This document shows positions 24,341 through 32,714 of a DNA stretch of 64,000 nt, in pieces; the stretch's first letter is position 1; each line of letters begins with the position of its first letter. Location of the stretch: assembly GCF_036408855.1 (NCBI RefSeq), contig NZ_JAZGJQ010000004.1, positions 110,566-174,565 on the forward strand, read 5' to 3'. Under the pieces are notes generated by a model. It saw nothing but the letters and a program-made list of their open reading frames with translations. It did not search any database and was not told where the DNA came from. Source of the DNA: Olsenella_K absiana (GTDB lineage Bacteria > Actinomycetota > Coriobacteriia > Coriobacteriales > Atopobiaceae). The position numbers were made by a program, and so were the translations under genes.

Positions 24341-24365
24341 GTCCGGCCCGGGCGCCGGGCCGGAC
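24341..24365 (+). terminator. Hairpin terminator after bsh
   Basis: GTCCGGCCCG (24341-24350) pairs perfectly with CGGGCCGGAC (24356-24365) across a five-base loop, 20 bp after the bsh stop. No T-run follows. Confidence 0.6.
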
Positions 24366-24491
24366 GGGGCAGCCGGGCCGGACAGCCGGGCCGGGCCGGA
24401 CGGGCCGCCGGAGTGGCAAGCCCCGACGGCAAGCGGATGCCGGACGACCGCGCCCTTCGCAGGCCTGCGCGCAGCGCTTGGACGTCATCTG

Positions 24492-24649
24492 TGCATCTTC
24501 GCGACTTATGGACGGGCCCCTCGCCACCGCGTGTGACGAGGGGCCCACGTGACGCCGGGGTCCTTTCGGAATCCTGGTCAAACGCAATCCCCGCCCGTCG
24601 GAACGCCCCCCGGCCGAGACCAGACCCATCCACAGCTCGGAAATCTGCA
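24492..24649. repeat. Dispersed inverted-motif element, copy 3
   Basis: The left motif at 24492-24518 (TGCATCTTCGCGACTT then ATGGACGGGCC) and the inverted right motif at 24623-24649 (GACCCATCCACAGCTCG then GAAATCTGCA) flank two internal features. One is a perfect 10-bp stem, GGGCCCCTCG (24514-24523) with CGAGGGGCCC (24537-24546). The other is the string ATCCTGGTCAAACGC (24571-24585), nearly identical to ATCCTGGGCAAACGC in copy 1. Conservation of both ends and of an internal box argues for a defined element about 160-250 bp long. Confidence 0.75.
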
Positions 24650-24795
24650 ACCGCAGGCGCCAGGAGTTGCGCCGACCCAGGCGCGCCAACCGACATGCGC
24701 CCAGGTGACGCGCGATCCGGCAGGCACCGTCCGCGAGCCATGCCATGGCACGCGCAATCCAGAGCGCACCCCAGGAACCTTCCCCCAACGAAGAG

Positions 24796-24820
24796 GCCCC
24801 GCCTCACGAGGAGACGGGGC
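24796..24820 (-). terminator. Terminator of the pilus operon
   Basis: GCCCCGCCTC (24796-24805) and GAGACGGGGC (24811-24820) form a 10-bp stem with one mismatch and a five-base loop, about 95 bp after the adhesin stop codon. Confidence 0.5.
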
Positions 24821-24913
24821 AAGAGAGGCGCCCCGCATAACGGACCAGCCAGGCGAGGGCGGTCAGGCGGGGGCGACCAGGCGGGCCGAACGAGCGAGTC
24901 GCGCCTACCGCAG

Positions 24914-27900
24914 CTAGCTCCTCCGCAGACGCAGCCTCCAGGCGAGAAGGACCGCGGCAAGCACCGCAAGCGCAACTCCGACCCGCGGCAGGGGGCTGGG
25001 CACGCCACCGGTCGAGGGCAGCTCGTACCCCTGGTTCTTCTTCTCGGAGTTGGTCACCGTGATGGTGCCGGTACGGATGCCGCCGTTGTTGACATACGAC
25101 ACGTCGTAGGAGCCCGAACCGGGGGCGTACTCGTTGCCGTTGACGGTGTAGCTCAGCTCCTTCACGGCGTAGTAGACGTCCTTGCCGTCCACCTTCTCGG
25201 GCAGGTTGTCCCAGTCGGCGGTCCACCCGGTCGAGGCAGAGACGTCTTTGGGGTCTCCCACCTGCACTCCTGTGGCATCATCGAGAATCTGGGGCGGCTC
25301 CGCCCAAGGGCTGTTCGGATCCTCGGTAAGCGTTCCTGAATAATCCCAGGCGTTTAGTAGCTGAACCTGAATCGTCGTATCGGACGTAACGTTGCTTACT
25401 GTCACAGAAATTGGATCCAGTTTGTAGGTCGCTGGGTTTTGCGTGAAGGTATGGGTCTCGCCGTACTTATTGTCGCCCACCTTTACATCGAAACTGACTC
25501 CAGCCCAAAGCGAAAGCGGACTTACTTGGAAGGTGAAATCGCTCCCTTTCTTGATCGAAATGGTGCCTTCGTTGCTCACGCGATTACCAGTGAGCTTCGT
25601 CACCGCTCCTGAGGGATTTGTGCCCTTCGCCGTAACCGTGACGTTCACGCTGTTGTCGCTGTCTACCTTCTTCGTGTACCGGAAGAGCGCGAGCTTCGCG
25701 CTTGCCCCTGCGGGGGCTTCCTTCGCGACTCCGTTCTCGTCAGCCCAGCTCTTCTTTGCCGTCAAGCGCGTGTACTTGTTGGTGACGTACATCGTGCTCG
25801 TCTTGTTGTTCTTGAAGAAGTCCACGTCGGCCGTCGTCAGCGTGCCACCGGACTTGTTCGTCGCGTTGCTCGCATTCGCGGCGGAGAAGGCGGCGTCATC
25901 CGAGATTGGGGAGCCCGTGGTGGGGACGTCCTTCACGATGAAGAAGTGCTCGGCATCGCTCGCGTAGCCAACTTGGCCCTTGGTCTCAGTCAGGCGGTAG
26001 AGGATGTTCGGCTGCAGGGCGTCCTTGTTGAGCTCGTAGTCGTAGGTGATAGACCCCTGCGCATCCGTGACGAGATCCTTATCGGTACTCTTGTCAACCC
26101 ACGTACTGCCATTCCAGTACGAGAGCTTGAACCCCACGCCCGAGAGCGTCTTGCTGATGTCATCCGCATCCACCTTGTACAGCACGAGACGCCCCTTATG
26201 GATGGTGGCGCCACCGCTCGCCTCCTTGAGGCTGATGGAGCCCGACTTCGAGAACTTGCCGTTAAGTGAGGCGCTGTTGGTGACGGTCATGCCGTCCCCA
26301 TATGTGTCGTCCAATACGTACTCATAGGTCAGCACGCAGGCGCGCTTGTCTGGAACCTCTGCCGTGATGGTGTGGGTCTTGGCATCGTAGGTTGCCTTGA
26401 AGTTCTCGATGGGACGGTTGGGGTCGTAGTGGTGCTCCTTGGAGAAGTCGTAGGCATAGAGCTTGATCGACGACGGATCGAGGTCGCTGTCCACGCTCTT
26501 GGAGTCGAACTTGTCCGTAAGCGTGAGCACATCCGAGTTGGGGTCGAGGTCCTGACCGGCGGCGTTGATCTCCACGTAGTAGCGCAGGTTGTTCGTAGGC
26601 TCGCCGTTCTCATAGAGCTGCTCGCCGCTCTTCGAGACCTTCTCGTAGGTACGGTCGACCTTGGTCGTCTGCGTCGACTCGCTCGTTCCCCACTCCGCGG
26701 TGTTCTTGTAGGTCTTTTCGGTCGAGCCGTTGTTCCAGGACGGGTCGGAGCCGATCGAGACGGTGTAGTACAGGTAGACGGTTGCTTTATCCGACTTGTA
26801 TTGGTAGTTCGGAATGGTGAACGTAAGCCGGGTGCCGTCGTCCGTCGACTCACTCGTCACCTGCGGAGCCTTCTCCCCGCTGAACGTACCGTCGTCGTAG
26901 TATTCGTTAAACTTCGCCGAAACCGAGCCATCGACGTAGGTCATCCCATTGGGCAGCGTATCGGTGACAACGAGGTTCGTGCCGTTATCCGAGGGATTTG
27001 TCCTGAGCGCGATGCGATACGTCATCTGTCCGTCCTGGATGTTGTTGAAGTCCAGGGTGGTGTCGCCAGGTGCATATTTGGGATCATTCGTATCGCTCTT
27101 CATCTTGACTTCCTTCAGGATGCGATACGGCCTCTTGTAGGTGAAGCCGGGCGTGGAGGTCGCATTACCAACCTTGCCCTCGTTCTTCACGGTGATGGTC
27201 GCACCCTCATCAACCTTGGTAGTGTCCATGTACGTGGGGTACTCGCCGGTCACCAGATTCTGGGCCTTGACGTCGGCGCCAGGTGCAATCTCGACGTGCA
27301 CCGTGAAGCTCTTCACGTGGGTTGTGGAGTCAGTCGCGGGGACCTCATGGCCGGTGCCGTCAGGACCGTCGTAGTAGGTCACCGTGAAGGAGACGCCCGA
27401 CTTGCTCCCGTCCTGCTGCGGATAGTAGTCGTCGTAGAACGCCGCACCGTTACCGGTGTAGAGGTACTTGTTGTAGTCGTCGACGCTGAGCTGGAGCCCA
27501 CCCGTGCTGTTGACGGTAGTTCCCGTGACGCTGCTCTTGAACGCCTTGTCGAGCTCTGCGGCTATCGCGTAGTGGCTGTCGGACCTAAGGCCCACGCCGT
27601 TGCCGTCCGTCGCGTCCTCAATCGTGTCCGTGTACGTGAAGCTCGAGAGGTTGCCGCCGGGCAGGGTGATGTTGGACGCCCATGTCTCCTTACGAATCCC
27701 GGCGCCCTTCTCGCTTGCCGCGGCGTCGGTCTTGTGGTCCTTGCTGACCTCGGTGCTGCGGTGCTTGACGTTGACCTCACCGACCGAGTCGAACGTGGAC
27801 GTTGTGGTCCAGGTGTTTGCCGTGTTCTTAACCGACCCGTCGTTCGAAGGGACGTCCGTGTAGATGTCGATGTAGTACGTCTTGGTCTTCTGGTCCCCCT

Positions 27901-29926
27901 TAAGACCCAGTTTCGAGAAGTTGAAGAGGATATACGAGTCCCCCACATTGCCGAAGGACCCTTTCACCGTGCCGTCGGCGCTCCTCACGACGTACTTCTG
28001 CGTCAGCGTGGTGGGTTCCGGCAGGTTGTCGTACACCGTCCACCTGGAGACGTCCTTGTGGTTGGGGTTGACCTCGATCGTCCAGATGATGTGGTCGGTC
28101 TTCGCGTCGTACGAGCCCCACTTCTTCGCGTCCTGCTCGAAGCTCACGCGCTGGTAGGAGCCGCCGTTCTTGCCTCCGGAGGTTGCGGTGGCCTGATTGG
28201 CCACGATCGCATCCGTGGCGTCAGACGTCCGCTTGGTGTCCACCGTATAGGTGAGCACGTACTTCTCGCCCGCCGAGAGCTGGGGAAGCCCGCTCAGCGA
28301 GAAGGTCGGGCCGTCGTTTCCGTTGTCGTCCCAGGTGGCTGAGCTGCCGAGCGTCTGCTCGCCACCATTCGAGGAGACCCTCTTGAGCGTAAGGGTCCCC
28401 TTCTCGTAGGCGGGGGTGGCGTTGCTCGTGTTCCACCTGTCCAGACGGTCCGAGATGTCCACCGTGCTGGGCGTGCCCTTCTCGGTGGAGACGGTCACCG
28501 TGTAGTAGATCTTGCTGTCGTCGTCGCTCTTCGTCGCCGTCTTCACGACCTTGATGTCTTGGCCCTCATCGCCTCCGCCGCCCGACTCCTGCTTCTTCTT
28601 GACGGTGATGGCTCCGCCATTGCCACCGAATTTGATCTCGTTGGACTCGCCGCTGCCGTCGTGGCTGACAATGCCCTGGAAGACAACGGAGCCGGACAGC
28701 GTACCTCCGTCTGTAATGGCGGTTTCGTTGAAGTCCAAGGTGATGCCGCCGTCAGTGGAGATCTTGTAGGTGCCGAGCTCCTTTCCCTCCAGGGTAATCG
28801 GTCCCTTCAGCTCCCTTATGGGCTTCAGGCCATTTGGAACCTGGTAGGTAACCGTGTGGTTGCCCTCGCTGAGGTTGCCCCCTGGAATCTGGTAGTTGAT
28901 GGTGGTCTTAACGTAGTCGCCATCAGTGAACTCGGTCGTAGGGTCACCATACTGGCCGTAGTCATTCTTCTTCTGCACGGTCACCGACTGGATGTATTGC
29001 GTAAGGTCAATGCCGTCACCGTTGGCGTTAGCGGGTGCGGCGGCAGGCGCTGCGGCCATCAGGGACATGGGTCGCACGCTTGCGGAAGCCTCGTCCTCGC
29101 TCTCCTCGACGCTCGCCGCGGCAGCGCCGGCATCCTCGCTCTCGGTAGCCGCTGCCTCCTCCGTGGCCTTCGCGACCTTGAGGCTCACCGCGTCGTTGAG
29201 GTCGATCGTCGCCTGACCGGACTCGTCGCAGGTCAGGTCGCCGAAGCCGAGGTCGAGGTCCACGTAGCCGGAGAGGTCGCTCGCCGGGACCACGACCTGG
29301 GCCCCGCCCGCCTGTGCGCTGTCCCCGCCCTGCGCCGCGTCCTTGTCGCCCGCGGTGGCAGAAGCGGCCGCGGATCCGACCGTGGAGCCGGACGCCGAGG
29401 TCGCCTGCGCGCCGCCGGCGTTGGCGAGCGCGACGTCGTCGTTGAAGGTCAGCGTAAGCACGTCGCCGTCCAGGCTGTAGGAGCCGATCGCGCGTGCGTC
29501 GATGCGGGAGGCGTCGCCCACCGTGGGGCTTGCGTAGATGTCGCCCTTCACCGCACCGGCGGACGTGTCCGGGTGCACCGAGGACGGGAGGCGGTACTGC
29601 AGCGTGGTCCCGTCGGCCAGGGTGCCAGCGGGGAGCTTGAACGCCACGCGCAGGCGCAGCTCGGAGGCGGCGTCCAGCGCGCTGCCGCCGTCCGTCTTGG
29701 CCCAGGCCGCGTCGCCTGCGCCCGCCGGACGCCAGAACACGGCCGAGTCGTCGTTGATGGCGTTTCTCAGCGTGTCACCGCCCGTGATCGCGTGGGCAGG
29801 GTACATGAGCAGTGCCGTGCACACCACGGCCACCACCGCGCCGACGAGCGTCGCCAAGCCAAGGAGCCTGCGCCTCCGGCGGTTGTCCCTAAGCATCCTG
29901 CCAGCTTTTTCGAAGAGTCGGTTCAT
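24914..29926 (-). CDS. Giant LPXTG-anchored pilus-tip/adhesin protein
   Basis: A 1670-residue surface protein. It begins with a long basic signal peptide (Arg-rich, then LLGLATLVGAVVAVVCTALL ending PAHA). The body is a series of beta-sandwich modules with recurrent 'tyTVtV', 'v.D.lp' and 'G.v.yt' patterns typical of isopeptide-forming adhesin repeats. A SpaA-like prealbumin domain lies at about 1250-1330 (RLVLYKVDADD... with VGFKLS) and a Cna-B-like region at about 1380-1630. The sorting signal is ELPSTGG at about 1635, then a hydrophobic helix and Arg tail. It is the last gene of the pilus operon and is probably a tip pilin or cell-wall adhesin. ATG at 29926 follows GGGGGAACC. Confidence 0.9.
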   Translation of the reverse strand: MNRLFEKAGRMLRDNRRRRRLLGLATLVGAVVAVVCTALLMYPAHAITGGDTLRNAINDDSAVFWRPAGAGDAAWAKTDGGSALDAASELRLRVAFKLPAGTLADGTTLQYRLPSSVHPDTSAGAVKGDIYASPTVGDASRIDARAIGSYSLDGDVLTLTFNDDVALANAGGAQATSASGSTVGSAAASATAGDKDAAQGGDSAQAGGAQVVVPASDLSGYVDLDLGFGDLTCDESGQATIDLNDAVSLKVAKATEEAAATESEDAGAAAASVEESEDEASASVRPMSLMAAAPAAAPANANGDGIDLTQYIQSVTVQKKNDYGQYGDPTTEFTDGDYVKTTINYQIPGGNLSEGNHTVTYQVPNGLKPIRELKGPITLEGKELGTYKISTDGGITLDFNETAITDGGTLSGSVVFQGIVSHDGSGESNEIKFGGNGGAITVKKKQESGGGGDEGQDIKVVKTATKSDDDSKIYYTVTVSTEKGTPSTVDISDRLDRWNTSNATPAYEKGTLTLKRVSSNGGEQTLGSSATWDDNGNDGPTFSLSGLPQLSAGEKYVLTYTVDTKRTSDATDAIVANQATATSGGKNGGSYQRVSFEQDAKKWGSYDAKTDHIIWTIEVNPNHKDVSRWTVYDNLPEPTTLTQKYVVRSADGTVKGSFGNVGDSYILFNFSKLGLKGDQKTKTYYIDIYTDVPSNDGSVKNTANTWTTTSTFDSVGEVNVKHRSTEVSKDHKTDAAASEKGAGIRKETWASNITLPGGNLSSFTYTDTIEDATDGNGVGLRSDSHYAIAAELDKAFKSSVTGTTVNSTGGLQLSVDDYNKYLYTGNGAAFYDDYYPQQDGSKSGVSFTVTYYDGPDGTGHEVPATDSTTHVKSFTVHVEIAPGADVKAQNLVTGEYPTYMDTTKVDEGATITVKNEGKVGNATSTPGFTYKRPYRILKEVKMKSDTNDPKYAPGDTTLDFNNIQDGQMTYRIALRTNPSDNGTNLVVTDTLPNGMTYVDGSVSAKFNEYYDDGTFSGEKAPQVTSESTDDGTRLTFTIPNYQYKSDKATVYLYYTVSIGSDPSWNNGSTEKTYKNTAEWGTSESTQTTKVDRTYEKVSKSGEQLYENGEPTNNLRYYVEINAAGQDLDPNSDVLTLTDKFDSKSVDSDLDPSSIKLYAYDFSKEHHYDPNRPIENFKATYDAKTHTITAEVPDKRACVLTYEYVLDDTYGDGMTVTNSASLNGKFSKSGSISLKEASGGATIHKGRLVLYKVDADDISKTLSGVGFKLSYWNGSTWVDKSTDKDLVTDAQGSITYDYELNKDALQPNILYRLTETKGQVGYASDAEHFFIVKDVPTTGSPISDDAAFSAANASNATNKSGGTLTTADVDFFKNNKTSTMYVTNKYTRLTAKKSWADENGVAKEAPAGASAKLALFRYTKKVDSDNSVNVTVTAKGTNPSGAVTKLTGNRVSNEGTISIKKGSDFTFQVSPLSLWAGVSFDVKVGDNKYGETHTFTQNPATYKLDPISVTVSNVTSDTTIQVQLLNAWDYSGTLTEDPNSPWAEPPQILDDATGVQVGDPKDVSASTGWTADWDNLPEKVDGKDVYYAVKELSYTVNGNEYAPGSGSYDVSYVNNGGIRTGTITVTNSEKKNQGYELPSTGGVPSPLPRVGVALAVLAAVLLAWRLRLRRS

Positions 29927-30005
29927 GGTTCCCCCGAGTCGTCGTCTCTGTCCACGTGCGTAGCGTCCACGTGCGCTGCGCTGAGCCCTCGCGAGGGGCG
30001 GACCC

Positions 30006-30617
30006 CTACGAGAGCTGAGTGCAACCCACCCAGTCCTTCTGTCCAAAGGCCCCCTGCGCGTACACCAGGAGGTCGTAGTTGTCGTCGAACTCCGCGCTCG
30101 TCGTCCCCCGGTCCGCGACGGAGAAGGACCTGCGCGCACCGTTCGTCTGCACGAACGTGAGCCTGTTGCCCGGCGCCAGGGCGTCGAGCCAGGACTCGCC
30201 CGCGAGCCACGAGGGCACGCGGACCACGAGCTTGCCGCCGGGCCCCTGCTCGAGCGCCGGGGTGAGGCTCGCATCCTCCCCGAGGGCGGCCACCGGGAGG
30301 TCGACCGGGACCTCGGTGCCGGAGAGCCTGCCTGCGACCTGCACCCCCTCGAGCTCGGCCACGGGAAGGCTCGCCGGGTCCCGCTCGGGCGCGGGGCCGG
30401 ACCCCGGCACCGTCACGTCGAGGTCCGCCAGGAGCGTCCGGCAGAGCTCCCTCCCCTCGCTCGCCTGGGCGGCCGCGCGCTGCGTCCCCTGCCACCACAC
30501 AGCCAGGCCGCAGACCACGAGCACCGCCCCTGCGACGAGCGCGAGCCGCCAGCGACGCCGCGCGCCGCCGGACGCGCCGCCGCGCCCCTCGCGTGATGTC
30601 AGACGGGCGTCGCTCAT
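30006..30617 (-). CDS. Sortase-fold protein lacking catalytic residues (putative pseudosortase)
   Basis: A 203-residue protein with an N-terminal cytoplasmic Arg/Gly stretch, one membrane anchor (about 25-42, LALVAGAVLVVCGLAVWW) and an extracellular domain. The domain follows the sortase pattern: ELEGVQVAGRLSGTEVPVDLPV-like opening, a segment where sortases have AGHNY, then LDALAPGNRLTFVQTNG (as in 'L..L..GD.V.ft...G'), and a final YDLLVYAQG...VGCTQ in place of the usual DLTLFTCT...VRC. The histidine position reads PSW (135-137), the cysteine position A187-Q188, and the arginine position K194-D195. All three catalytic residues are therefore missing. The ATG overlaps the minor-pilin stop (ATGA). 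A structural or regulatory pilus role is inferred. Confidence 0.6.
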   Translation of the reverse strand: MSDARLTSREGRGGASGGARRRWRLALVAGAVLVVCGLAVWWQGTQRAAAQASEGRELCRTLLADLDVTVPGSGPAPERDPASLPVAELEGVQVAGRLSGTEVPVDLPVAALGEDASLTPALEQGPGGKLVVRVPSWLAGESWLDALAPGNRLTFVQTNGARRSFSVADRGTTSAEFDDNYDLLVYAQGAFGQKDWVGCTQLS

Positions 30618-31708
30618 GCGCGGTCCTTCTCCTTGCGCCTGCCTGCGAAGCCGAAGATCAGCAGCGCGCCGCCCGCGCAGAGAAGGACCTCGGGCAGCAG
30701 CGTGGAGGTCGCGTCGCCCGTCTTGGGCCCCGGCTTGGTGGTGCCGCGGGTGCCCCCGGGCGTATTGGGGGTCTCGCTTGCGGCCTTGTTGGTTAGGGTG
30801 AAGTCGGTCCCTGCCTGGGCAGCGGTGGCCTGTCCGGAGGTAGCCTGACCAGACCCCGCCTGGCCGGCGTTGGCGGAGGCGCTCGCCATCAGGACCGAGC
30901 AGGTGTAGCCGGCCGGCACGTCCTTCTCGCGAACGGACCAGCTGCCCTCGCCGTCCCACTCGTACGTCCAGTTGTTGGACGCGTCGAGCGTGACCTCTCG
31001 GTAGGGCTGGTCGCCGTCGTAGATGGCAACGCGCACGGAGTCCGGACGCGTGGACGCGCTATCCCTCTGCCAGAGCTTGATGACGCGGTTGTGGGGCCTC
31101 TCCTGCGGCTGCTCCTCGAACTTGGCTTCGACCTGGCAGTCGGTCGCGTAGGTGCTGCCGTCGACGCGCGGGACGATCACGAGGCCGGGGAGCATCGTGT
31201 AGGTGGTTCCGTTCGCGGTCGCGGGGTCCGCCGTGAGCAGGTACATGCCGGGCTCGAGGCCGGCGAAGCTGGCGGAGAGGCCGGCCTTGCCGTCCGCCGC
31301 CGCGGAGCCCGCCGTGGCAGCCGCAGCCTTCGCGTCCTTCTCGACGAAGGAGCCCGCGGCGGACGCGACGTAGCCCGCGTAGCTGGTCGCAGCGCGCGAG
31401 AGGGTCTCCCCCGTCGTGCCCTCGTCGAACGTCGCCGGGTCGATCCCCGTCTCCGCCACCGCGTCCGCGAGCGCCGGCACCGCGGTGAGCCTGCCGGCCG
31501 CGTCCATGCTGGCGAGCTGCGCGAGGTGGAAGGCCTGGCCCTCCACCGGGCACCTCTCCACCGTGAGCGAGCAGGTCGTGCCGTCCGCTATCCTCACCTG
31601 GGCGCGGGCGGTCACGGGGGCGGCGACGAGCACCGCCGCGAGGAGGACCACCACGGCCGCGAGCGAGCGCCTCGCGAAGCCTGCCGTCCTTGTCTCTCTG
31701 CGTGTCAC
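30614..31708 (-). CDS. Minor pilin / pilus accessory surface protein
   Basis: A 364-residue secreted protein: signal peptide (RSLAAVVVLLAAVLVAA ending TARA), a FimA-like N-terminal region, a Cna-B-type module at about 225-285 (NRVIKLWQRD through WSVREKDVPAGYTCSV), then a Ser/Gly/Gln-rich linker. The C-terminus has a hydrophobic helix and Arg/Lys tail like LPXTG proteins, but the motif before it reads GPKTGD, lacking the leading Leu-Pro. Anchoring may need the dedicated sortase or occur by membrane retention. A GTG start at 31708 follows GAGGGAGCACAGTC and overlaps the sortase stop by 4 bp (GTGA), showing coupling. Confidence 0.8.
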   Translation of the reverse strand: MTRRETRTAGFARRSLAAVVVLLAAVLVAAPVTARAQVRIADGTTCSLTVERCPVEGQAFHLAQLASMDAAGRLTAVPALADAVAETGIDPATFDEGTTGETLSRAATSYAGYVASAAGSFVEKDAKAAAATAGSAAADGKAGLSASFAGLEPGMYLLTADPATANGTTYTMLPGLVIVPRVDGSTYATDCQVEAKFEEQPQERPHNRVIKLWQRDSASTRPDSVRVAIYDGDQPYREVTLDASNNWTYEWDGEGSWSVREKDVPAGYTCSVLMASASANAGQAGSGQATSGQATAAQAGTDFTLTNKAASETPNTPGGTRGTTKPGPKTGDATSTLLPEVLLCAGGALLIFGFAGRRKEKDRA

Positions 31709-32622
31709 GACTGTGCTCCCTCTCTCGTTACCGATACGACCTTTGGTGCGCGCCTGCGCAGCGCGCCTCGGTGCCTCGTGCCACCTGAGCCACCGCCAGA
31801 GCCGCCGCCCACGCGCCGTCGTACCGCCTGGACGACAAGCGCCACCACCAACACCATCGCCGTGAGCGCGACCGCGACGAGGGCGGGGCTCACCTGCACC
31901 GCGTCGCCGTCCGCGATCGCCGCACCCTGGTTGGGAATGCGGTGGCCGCGAACGAGCAACCGGTGCGTGTTGATCCCGTAGGGTGTGCACGTGACCAGCG
32001 TGCAGAGGTCCAGCCCGTCGTCCATCGCGAGGTCGTCCAGCTCGTCGGGCAAGACCACGCGGATCTGGTCCACCTGGTAGGTGAGCGTCTTGTCGAGCAC
32101 GTGCAGCATGAAGACGTCACCCTCGCGAAGCTGGTCGATGTCCGTGAAGAGGCGCGCGGACGGCAGGCCCCTGTGACCGGACACCACGCAGTGCGTGCCC
32201 TCCCCGCCGACCGGAAGCGACGAGCCGGGGATGTGCCCCACGGCAATCTGCAGGACCGTGGGGTCCGTACCGTGGTAGACGGGCAGGGAGACGCTGATCT
32301 TGGGAATCTCCACGTAGCCCATGATCCCCGTGCCCGTCACGTCGAGCGTCTGCTCGTACCTCGCACGCTCCTCGTCCGTGAGCGTGAACCTGCCGCCATC
32401 GTGCGGAAGCGACCGGTTGTACGAGACCGCCTCGTCCCACAGGCGCTGGTTCGCCTCCGCGGAGTTGTCGCCCACCGCCTCCTGGTAGGTTGCGATGGCG
32501 CGCGACTGGTGCATGGAGTTCCACCAGTCGCTCACCGAGGGATAGAGCATCATGCCCACTCCGACGAGGAGCGCGCAGCTGAGAAGGACCTCGGGTACGT
32601 GCGTCCTAAGCCACCTTCCCAT
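31705..32622 (-). CDS. srtC: Class C (pilus-assembly) sortase
   Basis: A 305-residue transpeptidase that joins pilin subunits. It has an N-terminal membrane segment (about 10-28), the catalytic histidine H150 in VVSGHRG, cysteine C212 in TLVTCTPYGINTH, and arginine R221 in RLLVRG. A second membrane segment near the C-terminus (about 245-265) is the class C hallmark. The TCTPYGxNxHRLLVRG block is diagnostic. The usual DP-aromatic lid motif is not obvious before the catalytic domain. The ATG at 32622 follows AAAGGAGGCGCAG, a very strong site. It lies downstream of the major pilin across a hairpin. Confidence 0.95.
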   Translation of the reverse strand: MGRWLRTHVPEVLLSCALLVGVGMMLYPSVSDWWNSMHQSRAIATYQEAVGDNSAEANQRLWDEAVSYNRSLPHDGGRFTLTDEERARYEQTLDVTGTGIMGYVEIPKISVSLPVYHGTDPTVLQIAVGHIPGSSLPVGGEGTHCVVSGHRGLPSARLFTDIDQLREGDVFMLHVLDKTLTYQVDQIRVVLPDELDDLAMDDGLDLCTLVTCTPYGINTHRLLVRGHRIPNQGAAIADGDAVQVSPALVAVALTAMVLVVALVVQAVRRRVGGGSGGGSGGTRHRGALRRRAPKVVSVTREGAQS

Positions 32623-32645
32623 CTGCGCCTCCTTTCGCGGCACCC

Positions 32646-32674
32646 GCGGCCGCCCCCGTGACCGGGGCGGCCGC
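32646..32674 (-). terminator. Hairpin between major pilin and sortase genes (attenuator)
   Basis: GCGGCCGCCCC (32646-32656) pairs perfectly with GGGGCGGCCGC (32664-32674) around a seven-base loop, inside the operon. Such a partial terminator would let the major pilin be made in excess over the sortase and minor subunits, the usual stoichiometry of pilus operons. Confidence 0.65.
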
Positions 32675-32714
32675 TTGGCATGGAAGATGCGGAATCCGGA
32701 ACCTGCGGCCAGAC

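Larger units (their letters stand above)
24321..24913. other. 593-bp intergenic region between bsh and the pilus operon
   Basis: It contains the bsh terminator (24341-24365), copy 3 of the dispersed inverted-motif element (24492-24649) and the pilus-operon terminator (24796-24820). Long open frames cross it but have no start signals or recognisable protein. Confidence 0.75.

Noticed and set aside
26372..28342. Long plus-strand open frame opposite the giant adhesin gene
   Set aside because: Its composition (Val/Arg/Gly-rich shadow) and lack of start signals show it is an antisense shadow of the real minus-strand gene.
30614..31990. Upstream extension of the minor pilin gene to 31990
   Set aside because: It would overlap most of the sortase C-terminus and lacks a signal peptide at its start. 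The GTG at 31708 has a ribosome binding site and is followed directly by a signal peptide.
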